Shown piece after piece: positions 1 through 5,839 of a stretch of 12,955 nt of DNA. The stretch's first letter is position 1. Each line of letters begins with the position of its first letter. This stretch comes from an uncultured Lachnospiraceae bacterium (GTDB taxonomy: Bacteria > Bacillota > Clostridia > Lachnospirales > Lachnospiraceae): contig CANQYH010000065.1 of assembly GCA_947628025.1 (NCBI GenBank), forward strand, positions 1-12,955, in the 5' to 3' direction. The position numbers and the translations under genes were made by a program. The notes beneath the pieces were generated by a model that was not told the origin of the DNA, made no database searches, and saw only the letters and a list, made by a program, of their open reading frames with translations.

Positions 1-63
1 ATTCCGTTTTTTCTCCTTACCTACGGATGGCTTATGAGGCGTATCCAGCAGTAAAAGCAACAT

Positions 64-225
64 TTAACAATTACCTAAAAAAGATTTATACTCTATATGA
101 ACCGATTCTGATAATTTCAGAATCTCCTCCATCGAAAAACTTTCCTCCGGAGGAAATGCCGTCATCTGCAACTCTCTAACAGCGTCATAATGTGACATTT
201 CTTTCTTTATATCTTCGCACCTCAT
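64..225 (-). pseudogene. Truncated GNAT-like protein, N-terminal stub (53 aa)
   Basis: A 53-codon reading frame opens with ATG at 225 behind a strong GGGGAGG ribosome binding site and stops with TAA at 64-66. The protein begins MRCEDIKKEM and has a TAFPPEESFSMEEILKLSE stretch. A 'FPPEE..' segment after a first helix is typical of the N-terminus of some GNAT acetyltransferases, which are normally 140-180 aa. No acetyl-CoA loop follows, and the remaining 63 nt to the window edge give no convincing continuation in another frame. It starts 23 nt after the methyltransferase stop, so it is probably the third gene of the same transcript. I infer a truncated or frameshifted acetyltransferase. A genuine small protein of unknown function is the alternative. 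The frame and ribosome binding site are seen; the family assignment rests on a short resemblance. Confidence 0.5.
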
Positions 226-248
226 AATTTCCTCCCCAAAATGCGAAT

Positions 249-1046
249 CTACGGTTTTCTTGCAAGCTGCAGATCGATGGTATCATATACTGTGATGGAA
301 CCGCCGTGAGCGTTGATCGCATCTTCTATTTTTGAGAAAAATTCTTTCCTTATATTTTCCTGAATTGCAATATGGTCGGAATATGTTCCAAGCAATGCGC
401 AATATTCACTTGCGGTAAAGATCCGCGTTCTGTAAAACAAAGCATATTTTATATCCGCAAAGCCGTATTTTTCTGCGATCTTTGCTTTTTGTATGGCCTG
501 CTCCTCGCTGTATTCTATCGGTGGTTCCTGTTTTTTATTATAGAATTTATAATAATATTCGCCATAAATTCGATCCATTTCTTCCAAAAGAGGCAAATTG
601 CCTTTATCCCGATAAGGATGATTCGCAAACCGCGCAAACGTTCCGCCGCTTTTCAGCATGGAAAACACTTTTGTATATCCGATGCTCTCCGGAATCCAGT
701 GAAATGCCGATGCGGAATATACCAGATCATATGTATCGTCCGAAAAGAGCGTATCTTCGAATTTATTTGTTATGACAGAGAAATTCGGATATTCTTTGAA
801 CTTTTCCCTGCACAATGTAGAAAATTCCCTGCCATATTCGATTGCGGTCAAATTACATCCAGTCTTTAAAATGGGCAACGTCGCCTGACCGCCGCCGATG
901 CCTATCTCTGCAGCATAACAGGACGCATTGAGAGCGGTATAATTAAATATCGTTTTATAGAGTGCGTCAGGATACCCGGGGCGAAACTTTTCATAAGCGG
1001 AAGCCACGGTATCAAATGTCCATTCCAGGCCTTTTGTTTCCGGCAT
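249..1046 (-). CDS. Class I SAM-dependent methyltransferase
   Basis: A 265-aa protein beginning MPETKGLEWTFDTVASAYEK. The 'FDTVASAYEKFRPGYP' opening is typical of small-molecule SAM methyltransferases of the Methyltransf_11/25 type. Motif I is AAEIGIGGGQAT (residues ~45-56), the acidic end of beta-2 is E70 in LTAIEYG, and the motif IV region reads YDLVYSASAFHWI (~106-118). It should act in the cytoplasm by moving a methyl group from S-adenosylmethionine to an unknown small molecule. The ATG at 1046 is chosen because GGGAGG lies 6 nt upstream and family homology begins there; the frame is open further upstream without a ribosome binding site. It lies 49 nt after the GNAT gene and 23 nt before the small stub, all on the minus strand, so a three-gene operon is likely. 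Base composition is AT-richer than the genes to the right. The substrate cannot be told from sequence. Confidence 0.85.
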   Translation of the reverse strand: MPETKGLEWTFDTVASAYEKFRPGYPDALYKTIFNYTALNASCYAAEIGIGGGQATLPILKTGCNLTAIEYGREFSTLCREKFKEYPNFSVITNKFEDTLFSDDTYDLVYSASAFHWIPESIGYTKVFSMLKSGGTFARFANHPYRDKGNLPLLEEMDRIYGEYYYKFYNKKQEPPIEYSEEQAIQKAKIAEKYGFADIKYALFYRTRIFTASEYCALLGTYSDHIAIQENIRKEFFSKIEDAINAHGGSITVYDTIDLQLARKP

Positions 1047-1095
1047 AGTATTCCTCCCGTAAAATTCGATTGACCGATCGAAGAGCAGAAATAAT

Positions 1096-1629
1096 TCATA
1101 GCAGATTTCCGTCAGCATCGTAAAACGCGTCGCAGTACACAAGTCTCCCGGAAACCCTGCCTTTTACAGATTGGTCCAAAAATAAAATCTGCAAATGTTC
1201 ATTGTCAAATGCATTCTCTGATACGGTAATTCCATAATAGTTTCCACTTTCAAATCCAAACCGTGAATAATAGTTTCCGCCCAGCAAAGCGATCCAGGAA
1301 GATCCTGATTCTTCAGCCCTTTTAATGCACTCTTTCACAAGCGCAGAACCTATTCCTGCATTCTGATATTCTTTTCGTACCCCTAGCGGGCCTAAAGCCT
1401 GCCCCGGAAAACTTCCTATTTTTGCTTTCGTCAATACATTGTAACCAACTACATTTTCTTCGTCTAACGCAATTACGCATAACTTCGGCAAATAGCCGTC
1501 CGATTTCAGCAGGGTCTCCGCAAATTCCCACTCATTGAAACGGTCATTGCTGTTTTCATGGTAAAATGCACTTTTTAATGCGTCCTTTGTCCCGCACAAA
1601 TAGGAAAGTTCAAACGTCTTTATTTCCAC
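1096..1629 (-). CDS. GNAT family N-acetyltransferase (GTG start)
   Basis: A 177-aa protein beginning (V/M)EIKTFELSYL. The acetyl-CoA binding motif A is visible as GPLGVRKEYQNAGIGSAL (residues 80-97), containing the Q-x-x-G-x-G signature QNAGIG. It is followed by a typical GNAT C-terminal half, IALLGGNYYSRFGF. The protein would transfer an acetyl group from acetyl-CoA to an unidentified amine. The frame is open to an ATG at 1797, but no earlier start has a ribosome binding site and the added residues do not look like protein sequence. GTG at 1629 has GGGAGG about 8 nt upstream, and GNAT homology begins right there. It is the first gene of a minus-strand run with the methyltransferase. A weak promoter candidate lies at 1664-1692. 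Annotators who avoid GTG starts may extend it wrongly. Confidence 0.85.
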   Translation of the reverse strand: MEIKTFELSYLCGTKDALKSAFYHENSNDRFNEWEFAETLLKSDGYLPKLCVIALDEENVVGYNVLTKAKIGSFPGQALGPLGVRKEYQNAGIGSALVKECIKRAEESGSSWIALLGGNYYSRFGFESGNYYGITVSENAFDNEHLQILFLDQSVKGRVSGRLVYCDAFYDADGNLL

Positions 1630-1954
1630 CCATTGTTCCTCCCGATATCGATGGTTTTCTTTATGTATATTAAAACCTTTCAGGCTTGTAAGCGTCACCA
1701 TGAAACGCGGGATTTTGCATTTCATTGACCTCTGAATCCCGATCGTTTCCTCTTGTAACTGTGATGCCATTATACTACGCCGATCCATGGACTGCAATGC
1801 CGGGGATCCTGATTTATTTGCTGAGCAATTTGAAATTTTAAATTCCGGGCGGCCGGGTCCGCCTCCGCAGGTCGTTTTTGGAAATAATCCGTGAAGTGAA
1901 AAGGCTATTTCTACTTGGAAGAGCGCCAGAGAAAAAGCGGAAATGCCCGCTTTA
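1630..1954. other. Intergenic boundary between low-GC and high-GC DNA
   Basis: About 325 nt without a convincing gene. It holds the candidate promoter at 1664-1692, then a short AT-rich stretch (about 1820-1845), then an abrupt change to GC-rich sequence with a small inverted repeat GGCGG (1848-1852) / CCGCC (1859-1863). Frames crossing 1798-1954 have no ribosome binding site and no recognisable protein. It looks like the seam between the AT-richer minus-strand cassette and the GC-richer plus-strand genes. No direct repeats, att site or transposase remnant is visible at the seam. Confidence 0.4.
1664..1692 (-). promoter_or_regulatory. Candidate sigma-A promoter for the GNAT/methyltransferase operon
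   Basis: On the minus strand CTTACA (1687-1692) and TATACA (1664-1669) are separated by exactly 17 nt. Each box matches the sigma-A consensus at 4 of 6 positions. Transcription would start about 28 nt before the GTG at 1629, leaving room for the GGGAGG site. Spacing and location are good but the boxes are weak. Confidence 0.35.
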
Positions 1955-2183
1955 TCTGCAGGAGTATATCTTTGTTCCGCTTGACCTTTTCCGTGAAAAG
2001 CTTCATAATAAAAATATTGAAACAGAACTGGAAGCGTGGCTGGGATTTCTGGCTTTTCACAATCTGGAACGAATCTGGGAAATCAGCCGTTTTGACCCGA
2101 TATTCGAGGGAATGTATCATGACCTGTCAGAATATCGGAGAGATACCGGGGCCAACGATCCGCGTTTATCTGCCGTTTTATAA
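1955..2183 (+). pseudogene. Fragment of an Rpn/PD-(D/E)XK family gene (second copy)
   Basis: Positions 1955-2151 match 3994-4190 of the intact Rpn-type gene at 185 of 197 bases, counted by eye. The frame is the same as in the intact gene and encodes LQEYIFVPLDLFREKLHNKN onward to YRRDTG, equal to residues ~226-290 of the intact protein, with 4 amino-acid differences in 65. Similarity stops sharply at both ends. After 2151 the frame runs on for ten unrelated codons to a stop at 2183. The upstream frame is open to about 1878 but has no ATG, no ribosome binding site and no nuclease core. It is therefore a relic of the C-terminal helical part only. The stop is 11 nt before the next gene, so translational readthrough into that gene is possible but unsupported. 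Confidence 0.8.
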
Positions 2184-2194
2184 GGAGACATGCG

Positions 2195-3112
2195 ATGCAA
2201 GATACAATTTCCAAAGCAATTTTTTCTTTTTTTCATGTGATGCCGGAGCAAACCAGGCATCTGGGAGGCGGATTTTACGGGCAGGTATTTCTTGTCGCGC
2301 TTCCGAACAGCCGGCCGGTCGTTGCAAAATTGTACCGCTTTGCGGGGCTGGCCGGGAAAGAGGCCGGACAGCTGAAGATGCTGGCGGCCCACAGCCGGCT
2401 GCGAGTCCCTCAGGTTTTTGGCGTGGCGGAAGCGGGGCCGTCCCATGGCGCGTACGATGTGCTGCTGATGGAATATCTGGAGGGAGTGAATGCCGGCGAT
2501 CAGGACGTATCGGCCATCCCGGCTGAGTCCCGGGCGCGGATCTGCGAACAGATCGTAGATAATCTGATCGGCCTGCATGAGACGGTCCATCCGGAAGGCT
2601 TTGGGCCGCTGGATGCGGAGACCTTTTATCCGAGCTGGGAGGAGTATTACAAGCCGGTTGCCCGGTCGATTGTAAAAAAAGCGCACGCGCTCCATGAAAA
2701 GGGACAGCTCACGGAAGAAGTTCTGGATCTTTTTGAAAGGTCTATCCGCTGTTTTGATGAGATCTTTGCCGGAAAGGTGACCAGGGCCAGCCTGATCCAC
2801 GGAGATTACAATACCTGGAATATCCTGCTTGCTCCGGACAGAAGCTGCGCCTGCGCGATGATTGACCCTTACGGCTGCTGCTGGGCTGACAGCGAGTATG
2901 ATCTGTACCAGCTGGACAACGCCAACGGCAGGGACTGGGGACTGCTGAAGCGTTACGCCGAGAAGTGTCCGCTTTCCCCTGATTTTGCGGTAAAACGGGC
3001 GTTTTATGAACTGTATACAGAGATCAATCATTACTACGATTCCGGCGTGCCCGTGATCCGGGAGCTGGTGCAGCGGCAGGCCGGGGCGTTGGAACGCGCG
3101 CTTGCTTTGTGA
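2195..3112 (+). CDS. Aminoglycoside phosphotransferase (APH)/fructosamine kinase-like protein
   Basis: A 305-aa protein with a protein-kinase-like fold. A glycine-rich loop is at ~24-29 (GGGFYG), a probable ATP-binding lysine at K45 in VVAKLYR, the catalytic Brenner motif HGDYNTWN at 202-209, and the metal-binding aspartate at D224 in AMIDPYG. A W-A-D-x-E-Y-D-L segment follows, as in this superfamily. It should phosphorylate a small cytoplasmic substrate (sugar, amino sugar, choline-like or ketosamine); antibiotic resistance cannot be inferred. The ATG at 2195 has AAGGAG 7 nt upstream. A hairpin with a short T-rich tail at 3123-3150 probably ends transcription. It lies between two copies of Rpn-type sequence, which may reflect a rearrangement. 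Family assignment is firm, substrate unknown. Confidence 0.85.
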   Translation: MQDTISKAIFSFFHVMPEQTRHLGGGFYGQVFLVALPNSRPVVAKLYRFAGLAGKEAGQLKMLAAHSRLRVPQVFGVAEAGPSHGAYDVLLMEYLEGVNAGDQDVSAIPAESRARICEQIVDNLIGLHETVHPEGFGPLDAETFYPSWEEYYKPVARSIVKKAHALHEKGQLTEEVLDLFERSIRCFDEIFAGKVTRASLIHGDYNTWNILLAPDRSCACAMIDPYGCCWADSEYDLYQLDNANGRDWGLLKRYAEKCPLSPDFAVKRAFYELYTEINHYYDSGVPVIRELVQRQAGALERALAL

Positions 3113-3122
3113 ATTACCGTGC

Positions 3123-3150
3123 GGAAATGTGAGTAGTTCATTTCCTGATT
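3123..3150 (+). terminator. Candidate intrinsic terminator after the APH-like gene
   Basis: A perfect 7-bp inverted repeat, GGAAATG (3123-3129) and CATTTCC (3139-3145), has a 9-nt loop. It is followed by TGATTTTG, a poor U-tract. It begins 10 nt after the stop codon and ends just before the next promoter, where a terminator would be expected. The stem is AT-rich, so efficiency is doubtful. Confidence 0.4.
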
Positions 3151-3154
3151 TTGC

Positions 3155-3183
3155 TTGTCAGGATCCTTTTTGTGTGGTAAACT
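3155..3183 (+). promoter_or_regulatory. Candidate sigma-A promoter for the Rpn-type gene
   Basis: TTGTCA (3155-3160) and TAAACT (3178-3183) are separated by 17 nt. The -35 box matches 5 of 6 consensus positions and the -10 box 4 of 6. Transcription would begin near 3190, just before an 8-bp hairpin (3193-3214), leaving a leader of about 130 nt before the ATG at 3320. Confidence 0.5.
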
Positions 3184-3192
3184 GAATCTGTC

Positions 3193-3214
3193 GGCAGAAT
3201 GTCTATATTCTGCC
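3193..3214 (+). promoter_or_regulatory. Perfect inverted repeat in the leader of the Rpn-type gene
   Basis: GGCAGAAT (3193-3200) and ATTCTGCC (3207-3214) are exact inverted copies around a 6-nt loop. The repeat lies about 10 nt after the candidate -10 box, so it could be an operator at the start site or a 5'-terminal mRNA hairpin. No U-tract follows, which argues against a terminator. It does not match the Gram-positive LexA box. Confidence 0.4.
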
Positions 3215-3319
3215 CATATCCGGTATCTGTTCGGGACTTCCCCGGAGGATTCCATTTTGATGAAACCAGTAGTCGGAGCGGTTCTTTTGCTGACCGCGCC
3301 ACACAAAAAGGAGGCATTT

Positions 3320-4588
3320 ATGCAGCACAGAAACAATGACGCTGCCGGCAGGAACGCCGGCGGAAAGAAGACCCCGGAGGTTTATGAACCGTGGTATGAG
3401 GCGATGGGACCGCGTATTCCGCGGGAGGAGATCCTGGCGCAGATTTGGGAGTCGCCGGAGCTGACGGAGCAGTTTGAGCGTCTGAGCTTAGAACGCCGGG
3501 AGCAGTTCCTGGACGCGTGCAGCGGCGCGCGGGGACTGATGGTTTGTTACGACCCGTTTTTTAAATATGTGTTCAGCCCGATGACGCGCCGCGACCGTTT
3601 GTCCCGGTTTTTATCCAGCCTGCTGGGGCGGCAGGTCCGCGTGAAGAACATACTGCCGAACGAGGGAGGCCGGATCGCGGCAAGGAGTCCGTATATCATC
3701 ATGGACATCGTGGTAGAATTGGAAGATCATTCCTACGCGAATACGGAGATCCAGAGGGAGCCGTATCAGTTTCCGGGAGAACGGGCCGCCAGCTACTCCA
3801 GCGATCTGGTCCTGCGTCAGTACGCTTCGCTTGGAAAGAGCGGCGGTGAAAATGCGCTGGCACGTTATAAAAGGATGCAGAATGTGTATACGATCGTGAT
3901 CATGCAGAAGAGTTCGTCTGAGTTTCACAAACACCCGGAGACCTACGTTCACCATGGAAAACAGGTTTTTGACACTGGCCTGGATCTGCCGCTTCTGCAG
4001 GAATATATCTTTGTTCCTCTTGACCTTTTCCGTGAAAAGCTTCATAATAAAAATATTGAAACAGAACTGGAAGCATGGCTGGGATTTCTGGCTTTTGACG
4101 ATCTGGAACGAATCTGGGAGATCAGCCATTTTGACCCGATATTCGAGGGAATGTACCATGACCTGTCGGAGTATCGGAGAGACGCCGGGGAGGTGCTGGG
4201 AGTGTTTTCGGAAATATTGTATGAGATGGATGTAGAAGCGGCGCAGTATCAGAGCAACGAGGTGAAAAAGCAGCTGAAAGAACAGATCGCGGCGCTGGAG
4301 GAGGAAAAAGAGCGGCTGGAAGAAGCAAATGTCCAACTGAAAGAGAAGAAAGTCCAGCTAGAGGAGACAAATATCCAGCTGAAAGAGAAGAAAGTCCAAC
4401 TGGAGGAGGCAAATGTCCAGCTGGAGGAGGCAAATGTCCAGCTGGAGGAAGAAAAAGGGCGGCTGGAGGAGGCAAATGTCCAGTTGGATGAAGAAAACGC
4501 TCAGTTGAAACGGCAGCTTACCCGGATGGCGCAGTTGGAGGCTGAGCTGGAGAGGCTGCGTGGAAATAGAGAAGAGGGAGCACGTTAA
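3320..4588 (+). CDS. Rpn/PD-(D/E)XK nuclease family protein with coiled-coil tail
   Basis: A 422-aa protein. The segment YDPFFKYVFS (~77-86) followed by YIIMDIVVELEDHSYANTEI (~125-144) matches the 'PD-(D/E)XK nuclease family transposase'/Rpn group. D129 and the E-I-Q triplet (E143, Q145) would be the nuclease active site, with Gln in place of the usual Lys, as is common in this group. A helical segment (~226-300) follows. Residues ~316-413 form a long charged coiled coil built from near-identical heptads such as LEEANVQ and LKEKKVQ. The ATG at 3320 is chosen because GGAGG lies 5 nt upstream; the open frame upstream covers the promoter and leader. Related E. coli Rpn proteins are DNA endonucleases that promote RecA-independent recombination and have been linked to phage defence. 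This copy is full length; a fragment of a paralogue lies 1.2 kb upstream. Confidence 0.85.
   Translation: MQHRNNDAAGRNAGGKKTPEVYEPWYEAMGPRIPREEILAQIWESPELTEQFERLSLERREQFLDACSGARGLMVCYDPFFKYVFSPMTRRDRLSRFLSSLLGRQVRVKNILPNEGGRIAARSPYIIMDIVVELEDHSYANTEIQREPYQFPGERAASYSSDLVLRQYASLGKSGGENALARYKRMQNVYTIVIMQKSSSEFHKHPETYVHHGKQVFDTGLDLPLLQEYIFVPLDLFREKLHNKNIETELEAWLGFLAFDDLERIWEISHFDPIFEGMYHDLSEYRRDAGEVLGVFSEILYEMDVEAAQYQSNEVKKQLKEQIAALEEEKERLEEANVQLKEKKVQLEETNIQLKEKKVQLEEANVQLEEANVQLEEEKGRLEEANVQLDEENAQLKRQLTRMAQLEAELERLRGNREEGAR
4316..4504 (+). repeat. 21-bp coding minisatellite (nine heptad units)
   Basis: Nine consecutive 21-bp units within the Rpn-type gene encode leucine-led heptads: LEEANVQ, LKEKKVQ, LEETNIQ, LKEKKVQ, LEEANVQ, LEEANVQ, LEEEKGR, LEEANVQ, LDEENAQ. 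Several units are identical or nearly so at DNA level. The 21-nt period keeps the frame and adds or removes two helical turns per unit, so length change by slippage or recombination would alter the coiled coil without breaking the protein. Confidence 0.85.
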
Positions 4589-4664
4589 TAGGAGACGTAC
4601 TTTTTAAGAAAAGGACGGGACCGTTTAAAGGGGCCGGTATGGCTGCAGAGGAAAATTCCGCCAC

Positions 4665-5183
4665 TTAAAGCCATTGGACGATAAGAGCGACGTTTTCTTC
4701 CGGCGGTTTCGTGCCGTCCACGCGGAGGACGGGGCAGGAAAGCGTTTCGAGCCAGGTTTCTGTATAATCTTCCGGCCGGGATGCGGCGAGACGGAAGAAT
4801 GCGGTTTCCTGTTCATACAGGTCTCCGCCTGCCAGCATACGGCTGCCGAATTTCCGGAAAGAACGGTCCCGCACGCGTTTCAGGCGGATATCCCGCGGAA
4901 CCTCGACCAAGACGGCGCGCTGGAAAAACGGCAGGATGCCGTCGCCGTAGTCGCCCCTTACGGAGGCGAACACGAAGTCTTCGTGCGCGCGGAGTTCGTG
5001 CTGCAGCCGCTTTTCAACTTCGGCGCGGGTGCGCGGGGCGGCATAGAGATAGTTTGGATCCGATTTCGGAAAATACAGATCCTCATTGTCGATAAAGTAA
5101 AAGCCGAGCGCGCCGGCCAGCGCCTTTCCTAAGGTACTTTTGCCGCTGCCGTTCAGGCCGCATACGATGATTCCCATTCCCAT
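4665..5183 (-). CDS. Small P-loop ATPase/kinase-like protein
   Basis: A 172-aa protein beginning MGMGIIVCGLNGSGKSTLGK. The Walker A motif is G9-LNGSGKS-T17 with K15 as the phosphate-binding lysine. It is followed by a short-chain nucleotide-kinase-like layout: an acidic D-N-E-D segment after the second strand (~32-35), an R-G-D-Y region (~76-79), and an arginine-rich lid-like stretch RLKRVRDRSFRKFG (~99-112). Size and order resemble AAA_18/AAA_33 or shikimate/adenylate-kinase-like proteins that phosphorylate small metabolites or nucleotides. The ATG at 5183 has GGAGG 7 nt upstream and a near-consensus promoter (5228-5256). It is convergent with the Rpn-type gene (76-nt gap) and divergent from the thioesterase. 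The substrate is unknown and not suggested by neighbours. Confidence 0.8.
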   Translation of the reverse strand: MGMGIIVCGLNGSGKSTLGKALAGALGFYFIDNEDLYFPKSDPNYLYAAPRTRAEVEKRLQHELRAHEDFVFASVRGDYGDGILPFFQRAVLVEVPRDIRLKRVRDRSFRKFGSRMLAGGDLYEQETAFFRLAASRPEDYTETWLETLSCPVLRVDGTKPPEENVALIVQWL

Positions 5184-5227
5184 GGCGGATCCTCCGAGGT
5201 TTTGTCAGATGCGATACAGGTAGGTTC

Positions 5228-5256
5228 ATTATATCAATACGATGCGTCTGTTGCAA
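5228..5256 (-). promoter_or_regulatory. Sigma-A promoter of the P-loop kinase gene
   Basis: On the minus strand TTGCAA (5251-5256) and a perfect TATAAT (5228-5233) are separated by 17 nt. Transcription would start near 5221, about 38 nt before the ATG at 5183. It lies in the divergent gap before the thioesterase gene; no equally clear plus-strand promoter is visible there. Confidence 0.7.
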
Positions 5257-5298
5257 CTGTTTGCAAAAAATATTCCGGACGCGCCGGGAGGTCTTTCG

Positions 5299-5679
5299 AT
5301 GAAGATTACGAAAATGTCAAGAGTCGTTTTCCCGAAGCAGGCGAACCAGCGGGGCGCTCTGTTCGGCGGGGAGCTGATGGCGTGGATGGACGAGGTGGCC
5401 GGCGTCACGGCCAGACGGTTCGCCGGCTGCGATATCGTGACGGCGGCGGTGGAGAAGATCCAGTTTTACCGTCCGATCCCTGTGGGCTCTTTCGTGGATG
5501 TGACCGGGGAAGTGGTTCATGTGGGCCATACCTCCATGCGGATCCGCGTGGCCGCCACGATGGAAGATCCGGACGGGGGCGAGGAGGAAACGCGGATGGC
5601 CGACGCTGTTTTTATCTATGTGGCGGTCGACGAAGAAGGGCGGCCGCGAACCGTGGGGCGAACGCTTGAAAAAGCGTAG
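5299..5679 (+). CDS. Hotdog-fold acyl-CoA thioesterase (YciA/ACOT type)
   Basis: A 126-aa protein beginning MKITKMSRVVFPKQANQRGA. The hallmark of this hotdog group, F-P-x-x-A-N-x-x-G-x-L-F-G-G-x-L-M-x-W-M-D-E, is present at residues 11-32, with N16 and D31 as probable active-site residues. Members hydrolyse acyl-CoA thioesters to free CoA and are often hexamers in the cytoplasm. ATG at 5299 follows GGGAGG by 7-8 nt. An earlier in-frame start at 5242 has no ribosome binding site and would begin upstream of family homology. A GAAA-loop hairpin (ACGCTT/AAGCGT, 5662-5677) covers the last codons. Acyl chain preference cannot be read from sequence. Confidence 0.88.
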   Translation: MKITKMSRVVFPKQANQRGALFGGELMAWMDEVAGVTARRFAGCDIVTAAVEKIQFYRPIPVGSFVDVTGEVVHVGHTSMRIRVAATMEDPDGGEEETRMADAVFIYVAVDEEGRPRTVGRTLEKA

Positions 5680-5801
5680 ACCGGCGGGCGAGAGCGTTTT
5701 TGGCGATAGCTCCGGTCAGATGGCCGCGGCTTAGAATGGCCAGCGATATCATGGGCCTTGCTAAGCTGTTTGAACAAAGTTTCTTTAGTTGTCAAGGTAC
5801 G

Positions 5802-5816
5802 TTTCGCATATCGAAA
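5802..5816 (+). promoter_or_regulatory. Small palindrome upstream of the GH31 gene, possible operator
   Basis: TTTCG (5802-5806) and CGAAA (5812-5816) are inverted around CATAT, 24 nt before the GH31 ATG. A TTGTCA (5789-5794) could be a -35 box, but no -10 box sits at proper spacing. The rest of the 160-nt gap between thioesterase and GH31 holds GACCGG/CCGGTC (5679-5684/5712-5717) with a T-run inside its loop, which is not a normal terminator. Evidence for regulation is weak. Confidence 0.25.
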
Positions 5817-5839
5817 ATATGATACGAGGGGAAGAGAGT

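Noticed and set aside
1878..1954. Start of a functional short Rpn-type protein at 1878
   Set aside because: The only starts are TTG/GTG without a ribosome binding site, and the 5' part does not resemble the Rpn core; kept as a gene fragment.
2117..3031. 304-codon open frame antisense to the APH-like gene
   Set aside because: The opposite strand encodes clear kinase motifs; the antisense protein shows no recognisable family and no ribosome binding site.
5679..5717. Intrinsic terminator after the thioesterase (GACCGG/CCGGTC)
   Set aside because: The T-run lies inside the 27-nt loop, not after the stem.
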